Positions 6,938 to 11,798 of a stretch of DNA of 11,798 nt are shown one piece after another. The stretch spans positions 1 through 11,798 of the forward strand of contig VGIY01000052.1 of assembly GCA_016867695.1 (NCBI GenBank), written 5' to 3'. Source of the stretch: Candidatus Eiseniibacteriota bacterium (GTDB lineage Bacteria > Eisenbacteria > RBG-16-71-46 > CAIMUX01 > WJJG01). A program made the translations under genes and the position numbers. The notes beneath the pieces are model-generated. The model ran no database searches. It saw only the letters and a program-made list of their open reading frames with translations, and was not told the origin of the DNA. Each line of letters begins with the position of its first letter. The first letter of the stretch is position 1.

Positions 6938-7704
6938 CCCTCCCTCGCGCGCGGCTCGAGGGGCCGCGGGGCGCGGGCGCGCGGCCGCGGGCGGAAGGCG
7001 TGCCGGAGCGCCAGCCTCCAGACGAGCCAGACAGCCTCCATCACGATGCGCCGGTTCATCTTCGAGATGCCCACGCGGCGGTCGACGAAGAGGATCGGCA
7101 CCTCGCGGATGCGGAACCCCCGCCGCCAGGCCTGGTAGGTCGTCTCGATCTGGAAGGAGTAGCCGTCGCTGTGGATGCCGCTCCAATCGATCGCCTCGAG
7201 CACCTCGCGGCGGAAGCACTTGAAGCCGCCGGTGGCGTCCTTGAATGGCATCCCGGTGATCAGGCGGGTGTAGAGGTTGGCCCCGTAGCTCAGGAAGAGG
7301 CGCTTGAGCGGCCAGTTGACGACGGTCACGCCGTGGAGGTAGCGCGAGCCGAGCACCAGATCCTCCTGGCGCGCCACGGCCAGGAGCTCCGGCAGCGCAG
7401 CGGGATCATGCGAGAAGTCGGCGTCCATCTGGAAGACCAGATCGGCCCGGGTGCGCGCCAGCGCGTGGCGGAAGCCGTCACAGTAGGCCGAGCCGAGCCC
7501 GCCCTTGCCCGGCCTCTCGATCAGGTGCACGCGCCGGTCGCCCGCCGCCAGTCGGCGCACGATCGCCCCGGTGCCGTCGGGCGAAGCGTCGTCGATCACC
7601 AGGACCTCGACCGAGATCGGCTGGGCCAGAATCCTGCGGATCAACTCGGCGATGTTCTCGCGCTCGTTGTAGGTCGGCACGATGACCAGACACTCGAGCT
7701 TCAC
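6934..7704 (-). CDS. DPM1-type polyprenyl-phosphate glycosyltransferase (GT2), soluble form
   Basis: This 256-residue GT2 enzyme is predicted to transfer a hexose, classically mannose from GDP-mannose, to a polyprenyl phosphate on the cytoplasmic face of the membrane. Motifs run in family order: CLVIVPTYNERENI (5-18), VIDDASPDGT (36-45), the DxD of FQMDADFSHDP at D94/D96, GSRY (119-122), NWPLKR (130-135), DATGGFKCFRR (156-166), SDGYSFQIE (179-187) and VGISKM (211-216). It has no C-terminal membrane helices, like the single-domain DPM1 class. The GTG at 7704 is chosen because GGAGG lies five bases upstream and the first beta-strand begins there. The in-frame extension to 7959 would overlap the upstream gene. 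It starts 14 nt after the UDP-xylose synthase gene and overlaps the next gene at ATGATG. Sugar specificity cannot be read from the sequence. Confidence 0.92.
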   Translation of the reverse strand: MKLECLVIVPTYNERENIAELIRRILAQPISVEVLVIDDASPDGTGAIVRRLAAGDRRVHLIERPGKGGLGSAYCDGFRHALARTRADLVFQMDADFSHDPAALPELLAVARQEDLVLGSRYLHGVTVVNWPLKRLFLSYGANLYTRLITGMPFKDATGGFKCFRREVLEAIDWSGIHSDGYSFQIETTYQAWRRGFRIREVPILFVDRRVGISKMNRRIVMEAVWLVWRLALRHAFRPRPRARAPRPLEPRAREG

Positions 7705-7709
7705 CGCCC

Positions 7710-7714
7710 CCTCC
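7710..7714 (-). promoter_or_regulatory. Ribosome binding site supporting a GTG start
   Basis: GGAGG on the minus strand sits five bases before the GTG at 7704, within the 14-nt gap after the preceding stop codon. It supports the GTG start of the DPM1-type gene over upstream in-frame codons. Confidence 0.7.
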
Positions 7715-7718
7715 AGCC

Positions 7719-8645
7719 CTAGGTCGAGGCCTTGAACCACTCGATGGTCAGGCGCAGCGCCTCGGCGACGTCGACCCGCGGCTCCCAGCCCAGGCACTCC
7801 CTGGCCAGGTGGATGTCGGGCTGGCGCACCTTGGGGTCGTCCTCGGGCAGGGGCCGGAAGACGATCTCGCTGCGGCTGTCGGTCAGGCGGATGATCGTGC
7901 GCGCCATCTCCAGCACGGTCATCTCCTGCGGGTTGCCGATGTTCACCGGCAGGGTGCAAGCGGAGTGGAAGAGCAGATCGAGGCCGCGGACGAGGTCGGT
8001 GATGTAGCCGAAGCTGCGGGTCTGCGAGCCGTCGCCGAAGACGGTGATCGGCTCGTGGCGCAGCGCCTGGTTGATGAACACCGGCACGGCTCGGCCATCG
8101 TCGCGGCGCATGCGCGGCCCGAAGGTGTTGAAGATGCGCACGATCTTCGTGTCCACGCCATGATAGCGGTGGTAGGCCATGGCTAGCGCCTCGGCGAATC
8201 GCTTCGCCTCGTCGTAGACGCCGCGCAGCCCGGTCGGGTTGACGTTGCCCCAGTAGTCCTCCGGCTGCGGATGGACCAGCGGATCGCCGTAGACCTCCGA
8301 GGTCGAGGCCAGCAGGAAGCGCGCCCCCTTGGCCATCGCCAGGCCGAGCGCCTTGTGCGTCCCGAGCGCGCCCACCTTGAGCGTGTGGATCGGCAGCCGC
8401 AGATAGTCGATCGGGCTCGCCGGAGAGGCGAAGTGCAGCACGCCGTCCAGCGGGCCGTCGACGTAGATGTAGTTGGTCACGTCGTAGTGGATGAAGCTGA
8501 AGCGATCGCTGCGGATGTGCGCCAGGTTGTCGACGCTGCCGGTCAGCAGGTTGTCCATGCAGATCACTTCGTCGCCCCGCGCCAGGAAGTGATCGCAGAG
8601 GTGCGAGCCGATGAAGCCGGCCCCGCCGGTGATCAGTACCCTCAC
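7719..8645 (-). CDS. UDP-glucuronate decarboxylase (UDP-xylose synthase)
   Basis: This 308-residue soluble short-chain dehydrogenase/reductase is predicted to oxidise and decarboxylate UDP-glucuronate with bound NAD, giving UDP-xylose. The NAD fold opens with TGGAGFIGSH (6-15). UXS-specific stretches follow: HYDVT (53-57), FASPASPIDY (72-81), ASTSEVYGDPLVHPQPEDYW (113-132) with the active-site S/T-S-E, NVNPTG, YDEAKR (144-149, YxxxK), RIFNTFGPRM (170-179), GDGSQTRSF (204-212) and RQPDI (274-278). The length is that of bacterial UXS. The start is GTG at 8645, forming a GTGA overlap with the preceding stop. The longer frame to 9251 is a shadow of the neighbouring GT2. It supplies a pentose donor to the glycosyltransferases around it. 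No UDP-glucose dehydrogenase is present, so UDP-glucuronate must come from elsewhere in the genome. Confidence 0.93.
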   Translation of the reverse strand: MRVLITGGAGFIGSHLCDHFLARGDEVICMDNLLTGSVDNLAHIRSDRFSFIHYDVTNYIYVDGPLDGVLHFASPASPIDYLRLPIHTLKVGALGTHKALGLAMAKGARFLLASTSEVYGDPLVHPQPEDYWGNVNPTGLRGVYDEAKRFAEALAMAYHRYHGVDTKIVRIFNTFGPRMRRDDGRAVPVFINQALRHEPITVFGDGSQTRSFGYITDLVRGLDLLFHSACTLPVNIGNPQEMTVLEMARTIIRLTDSRSEIVFRPLPEDDPKVRQPDIHLARECLGWEPRVDVAEALRLTIEWFKAST

Positions 8646-9613
8646 TCTCTCCCCCCCTTCGTCGCCGGCCCGGACGGATCCGGCGGCAGCCGCCGGCGCA
8701 CGGGATAGACCTGCTGCTCGCGCTGCGCGCTGGCGATCATCTCCGCCAGCAACCCCATGGAGATGAACTGCACCGCCAGGATGACGAGGATCACCCCGCC
8801 GATCAGCAGCGGGCGCACCCGCAGGGCGCGCTCGACGATCCAGACGCCCGCCATGTAGGCGTTGATCAGCATTCCCGCCGCCAGGCAGGCGGCGCCGATG
8901 CGCCCGAAGACGTGCAGCGGCTTGCGCTGGGACGACCCCAGGAAGGTCACCGTCAGCAGATCGAGGAAGCCGTTGAGGAAGCGCGCCCCGCCGTACTTGC
9001 TGCGCCCGTGGGCCCGCGGGTGGTGGCGCACCTCGCGTTCGCCGACGCGGAAGCCGAGCCGATCGGCCAGGACCGGAATGTAGCGGTGCAGCTCCCCGTA
9101 GAGGCGCACCGTCTCGACGACCTCGCGCCGGTAGACCTTGAAGCCGCAGTTGAAGTCGTGGAGCGGAATCCCGGTGGCCCGCGCGGTCATCCAGTTCCAG
9201 ACCCGGGAGGGCCAGCGCTTGGTCCAGGGATCGCGGCGCCGCCGCTTCCATCCCGAGACCATGTCGTAGCCCTGGTCGAGGGCGGCGAGCATCCCGGGAA
9301 TCTCCGCCGGATCGTCCTGGAGGTCGCCGTCGAGGGTGGCGACCCGCTCGCCGCGCACCTCGCGGAAGCCGACCGCCAGCGCGGCGGCCTTGCCGAAGTT
9401 GCGCCGGAAGACGATCGCCCGCAGGCGCGGATCGCCGGCGGCGCAGGCCTCCAGCTCCGCCGCGGTCCCGTCGGTCGAGCCGTCGTCGATGAAGAGGATC
9501 TCGTAGGCGCCGCCGAGCGGCGCCACCGCCGCGGTCACGCGGCGGTGCAGCTCGGCGACACTCGCCGCCTCGTTGAAGACGGGGATGAGAACCGACAGCT
9601 CAGGCCGCTCCAT
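8642..9613 (-). CDS. Membrane GT2, DPM/ArnC-type polyprenyl-phosphate glycosyltransferase
   Basis: This 323-residue protein has an N-terminal GT2 domain facing the cytoplasm and two C-terminal membrane helices (about 236-260 and 268-292), the layout of ArnC, GtrB and related bactoprenol glycosyltransferases. Motifs include LSVLIPVFNEAASV (6-19), FIDDGSTDGT (41-50), RNFGKAAALAVGF (71-83), the DxD in LDGDLQDDP (94-102), DFNCGFKVYRREV (153-165) and HGRSKYG (202-208). It is predicted to load one sugar onto undecaprenyl phosphate for use on the other side of the membrane. UDP-xylose or another product of the flanking SDR enzymes are candidate donors, by context only. The ATG at 9613 lies 14 nt inside the end of the epimerase gene, and its stop overlaps the UXS start. 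It differs in architecture from the soluble DPM1-type enzyme two genes away. Confidence 0.9.
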   Translation of the reverse strand: MERPELSVLIPVFNEAASVAELHRRVTAAVAPLGGAYEILFIDDGSTDGTAAELEACAAGDPRLRAIVFRRNFGKAAALAVGFREVRGERVATLDGDLQDDPAEIPGMLAALDQGYDMVSGWKRRRRDPWTKRWPSRVWNWMTARATGIPLHDFNCGFKVYRREVVETVRLYGELHRYIPVLADRLGFRVGEREVRHHPRAHGRSKYGGARFLNGFLDLLTVTFLGSSQRKPLHVFGRIGAACLAAGMLINAYMAGVWIVERALRVRPLLIGGVILVILAVQFISMGLLAEMIASAQREQQVYPVRRRLPPDPSGPATKGGRE

Positions 9614-10580
9614 GCTCCGCCCCCAGCGCCGCCTCGGCGGCCAGGAATCCCGGCATCCACTCGGCCATGCGCGCCAGCCCCTCGCGCAGCCCGGTGACGG
9701 GGGCGTAGCCGAAGGCCTCCCGCGCCCGTCGCGTGTCGGCCCGCGTCGCCCTCGGGTCGCCCGGGCGCGCCGGCGAGAGGCGCACCCGCGCCTCTCTCCC
9801 GGTGAGCGTCTCGAGCATGGCGATCACCTCGCCCAGACCCGCCGGCGATCCCCCCCCGATGTTGTAGACCGCCCCCGGCTCCCCCGCGCGCGCCGCGCGC
9901 CAGGTCGCCTCGACGGCGTCGCCGACGAAGGTGAAGTCGCGCGTCTGCCTCCCGTCCCCGTAGACCTCGATCTCCCGCCCCTCGAGCAGCGCCCTGAGGA
10001 AGCGATGGAAGGCCATGTCGGGGCGCTGCTCCGGGCCGTAGACGGTGAAGTAGCGCAGGGCGACGACCGGGACGCCGTAGCTGGCGTGATAGGCCCAGGC
10101 AAGCCCCTCCCCCGCGAGCTTGCTCACCCCGTATGGGGAGATGGGCCTCCGCGGCGCCTCCTCGCCGGCGTCGCCCGAGGCGTTCTCTCCGTAGACCGAG
10201 GAGCTCGAGGCGAAGACCACCCTCTCGACGGGGCGGTCGCGCAGCGCCTCGAAGAGCCTCTGCGTCGCCAGCACATTGGCGCGCGCATACTCGTCGAACC
10301 CATCGCCCCAGCTCGCCCGCACGCCGGGGCGCGCGGCCAGGTGGAAGACCCAGGTCACGCCGTCGAGCAGGGCGGGGAGATCCGCCCGGCGAAGATCGCC
10401 CGGCCGCCAGTCGAAGCCGGGCGCGGCGCGCAGCGTCGCAAGGCGGCGCTCCTTGATCCAGGCTGGGTAGTAGGGGTCGAGATTGTCGATCCCGCGCACG
10501 GCGAGGCCCTCGGCCAGCAGGCGCGCGGCCAGGTGGGAGCCGATGAACCCGGCCGCGCCGGTGATCAGCGCGCCGGCCAT
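9600..10580 (-). CDS. NAD-dependent UDP-sugar 4-epimerase-like SDR
   Basis: This 326-residue extended SDR interconverts nucleotide sugars, most likely by C4 epimerisation. It shows the NAD-binding TGAAGFIGSH (7-16), HLAARPGVRASW (80-91), SSSSVYG (125-131) and catalytic Y150-x-x-x-K154 in SPYGVSK. It also has RYFTVYGPEQRPDMAFHRF (176-194) and VYGDGRQTRDFTFVGDAV (206-223). The RPDMA and PGVR stretches resemble UDP-glucuronate 4-epimerases more than GalE, which would fit a pathway sharing UDP-glucuronate with the UDP-xylose synthase two genes away. UDP-glucose or UDP-xylose epimerase activity remains possible. The ATG at 10580 has GGAGG (10588-10592) seven bases upstream and overlaps the previous stop by one base (TGATG). 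The 3' end runs 14 nt into the next gene. Confidence 0.86.
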   Translation of the reverse strand: MAGALITGAAGFIGSHLAARLLAEGLAVRGIDNLDPYYPAWIKERRLATLRAAPGFDWRPGDLRRADLPALLDGVTWVFHLAARPGVRASWGDGFDEYARANVLATQRLFEALRDRPVERVVFASSSSVYGENASGDAGEEAPRRPISPYGVSKLAGEGLAWAYHASYGVPVVALRYFTVYGPEQRPDMAFHRFLRALLEGREIEVYGDGRQTRDFTFVGDAVEATWRAARAGEPGAVYNIGGGSPAGLGEVIAMLETLTGREARVRLSPARPGDPRATRADTRRAREAFGYAPVTGLREGLARMAEWMPGFLAAEAALGAEHGAA

Positions 10581-11798
10581 CAGGGCGCCTCCGCCGGCAG
10601 CGGCTCGCCCGCCGCGGGGCCCTCAGCCGGACCCCTCTCGCCCGCGGCAGCGCCAGCCGCGGCGCCCCTCTCGCCCGCGCGAGGGGCGCTCGGCTGCGGC
10701 GCCGTGCCGGCCGAATCGTCGGCCTGCAGCTGCCGCAGCGCGGCGCGCGTCGTCTGATCCTCCGGGTTGCGGCGCAGCCAGTCCTCGATCAGGTCGACCG
10801 CGTCCTGCTTGCGCCCCTGGTTCCAGAGCAGCGTGAAGAGGATGCGGTGCATGTCGAAGTTCTGCGGATGGCGGCTCAAGGCCTGGCGGTAGATCCCCTC
10901 GGCCTCGTCGCCCCGCCGCTGCGCCTCGAGCGCCGCGCCCAGCAGCTCGTGCACCTCGGCCGAGGCGTTGCCCGCGTCGAGCATGCCGCGGAACACCTCC
11001 TCGGCGCGCGCGTAGTCCCCGCGCTGCATCAGCAGGTAGCCGAGCGTGTAGAGCACCGCCGGGAAGTCGGGGTTGATCCTCCGCGCCGCCTCCAGCGCCT
11101 CGAGGGCCAGCTCGGAGCGCCCATCCTGCAGCGCCGTCTTGGCCACCTCGATGTAGGCGACGACGTAGTTCTGGACGAGCTTGCGCGCCGTGGAGTCCTT
11201 GTAGACCCGCTTGTCGTAGTGGCCCTGCTCGTCGAGCAGACCGGTGTAGAGGTAGACCTCCCTCAGGTTGCGCAGCGTCTTCTCGACGTCGGTGCGGTGC
11301 GGCGCCCCTTCTTCCGCTTCCACCCGATAGACCAGGCCCTCCATGACCAGGCGGTTGTCCAGCTCCATCAGCTCCGGCACCGTCACGGCGATGTAGATCG
11401 CCCGCTCGGGGTTCTGCTCGAGGATGTGGTGGACCATCATGTCCTTGACCAGGACGACCTTGCCGCTGGGCAGGATGACGCCGTGCAGGCCGTCCAGTTC
11501 CCGGTCGGGCACCGTGATCCGGACGCGCGGGGGGTAGTCGCGCACCTGGCGGATGTACCAGGCGGTGTTGAGCAGGCTCAGGTTGACCACGCGCACGTCG
11601 GGCCGGATGCCCTCCACGTACTGGATGTACCAGAGGGGATAGGTGTCGTTGTCGCCGTTGGTGAAGACGACGGCGTCGGGCGCGAGCGGGGTCAGCAGGT
11701 TGTAGGCGTAGTCGCGGGCGACGTAGAAGTCGGTGCGGTCGTGCTCGTACCAGCCGGCCCGCATCGGGAAGAGGGAGAGCAGGACGAGGACGCCCGCC
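10580..11798 (-). CDS. DUF2723/TMEM260-like membrane protein with TPR tail (5' end outside window)
   Basis: Only the C-terminal 405 residues are present; the frame stays open to the window edge, where AGVLVLLSLFP looks like the end of a membrane helix. Next come RDYAYNLL, FTNGDNDTYPLWYIQYVEG and VVNLSLLNTAWYI, all typical of the region after the membrane domain in DUF2723 proteins. This family includes human TMEM260, a GT-C O-mannosyltransferase that uses dolichol-phosphate-mannose. About four TPR-like repeats (APVLYTLGY-type helix pairs) cover roughly 215-355 of the visible part, ending in an Ala/Gly/Glu/Pro-rich tail with three 11-residue repeats. The ATG at 11764 is internal, not the start. 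The TGA overlaps the epimerase ATG. Two DPM-type genes downstream could supply its lipid-linked donor. GT-C activity is a family-based inference because the catalytic N-terminus is not visible. Confidence 0.85.
   Translation of the reverse strand, partial: AGVLVLLSLFPMRAGWYEHDRTDFYVARDYAYNLLTPLAPDAVVFTNGDNDTYPLWYIQYVEGIRPDVRVVNLSLLNTAWYIRQVRDYPPRVRITVPDRELDGLHGVILPSGKVVLVKDMMVHHILEQNPERAIYIAVTVPELMELDNRLVMEGLVYRVEAEEGAPHRTDVEKTLRNLREVYLYTGLLDEQGHYDKRVYKDSTARKLVQNYVVAYIEVAKTALQDGRSELALEALEAARRINPDFPAVLYTLGYLLMQRGDYARAEEVFRGMLDAGNASAEVHELLGAALEAQRRGDEAEGIYRQALSRHPQNFDMHRILFTLLWNQGRKQDAVDLIEDWLRRNPEDQTTRAALRQLQADDSAGTAPQPSAPRAGERGAAAGAAAGERGPAEGPAAGEPLPAEAP
10583..10678 (-). repeat. Imperfect 33-bp (11-residue) tandem repeat in the DUF2723 gene tail
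   Basis: The end of the gene encodes AGERGAAAGAA, AGERGPAEGPA and AGEPLPAEAP in tandem. At the DNA level a 15-base exact repeat (10632-10646 and 10665-10679) recurs 33 bp apart. It keeps the reading frame and encodes a flexible, low-complexity C-terminus that could vary in copy number by slippage. Confidence 0.75.

Noticed and set aside
4508..7138. An 876-codon open frame on the plus strand opposite the propeller and GT2-PGT genes.
   Set aside because: The translation is Arg/Pro/Ala/Gln-rich with no recognisable domain, and it is antisense to well-supported genes. Long antisense frames are expected at this GC content.
6938..7219. N-terminal extension of the GT2-PGT protein to an ATG at 7219.
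   Set aside because: The added 94 residues are Arg/Pro-rich out-of-frame sequence from the DPM1-type gene, and the GT2 fold begins right after 6937.
7705..7959. Extension of the DPM1-type protein to an ATG at 7959.
   Set aside because: It would overlap the end of the UXS gene, is low complexity, and a good ribosome binding site supports the GTG at 7704.
8646..9251. Extension of the UDP-xylose synthase to an ATG at 9251.
   Set aside because: The extra 200 residues overlap the GT2 gene in another frame. The NAD fold starts at the GTG at 8645.
1..11798. CRISPR array, tRNA, rRNA, insertion sequence or phage module.
   Set aside because: No spaced direct repeats, cloverleaf-like sequence, transposase motif or phage protein was seen on either strand.

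Overview
The window is a very GC-rich bacterial segment (roughly 70% GC by eye) whose ten genes all lie on the minus strand and are tightly packed. No rRNA, tRNA, CRISPR array, insertion sequence or phage gene was seen. The secreted beta-propeller protein ends in a 'PNPFNP' FlgD/type-IX-like C-terminal module. Together with high GC and a DUF2723/TMEM260-like protein, this suggests an uncultured lineage of the Eisenbacteria/Krumholzibacteria/Latescibacteria kind. That placement is an inference from gene style, not a phylogenetic result.

Right to left (the direction of transcription), positions 11798-4817 hold a chain of overlapping or nearly abutting genes. They are a 5'-truncated DUF2723/TMEM260-like membrane protein with a TPR tail, a UDP-sugar 4-epimerase-like SDR, a membrane-anchored DPM/ArnC-type GT2, a UDP-glucuronate decarboxylase (UDP-xylose synthase), a soluble DPM1-type polyprenyl-phosphate glycosyltransferase, and a fusion of a GT2 with a WbaP-like polyprenyl-phosphate sugar phosphotransferase. 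The last seems to have lost its catalytic dyad. A secreted protein with about 14 Reg_prop-like propeller repeats (4820-2514) overlaps the fusion gene by four bases. A GT4 glycosyltransferase (2419-1094) follows after a 94-bp gap.

These genes read together as an envelope-glycan or protein-glycosylation operon. SDR enzymes make UDP-xylose and an epimerised UDP-sugar, DPM-type enzymes load sugars onto polyprenyl phosphate, and the DUF2723 protein is a candidate GT-C enzyme using the lipid-linked sugar outside the cytoplasm. The GT2 and GT4 enzymes add further sugars. The specific sugars and acceptor are not readable from sequence.

A 155-bp gap (1093-939) separates this block from a second unit. 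It holds an AT-rich island with an inverted repeat, a GC hairpin, and three MraZ-box-like pentamers at exact 10-bp spacing just upstream of mraZ (938-465). mraZ normally opens the division and cell wall (dcw) cluster. Here the next gene is a STAS-domain protein (452-24) lacking the usual phosphorylatable serine; what lies beyond it is outside the window.
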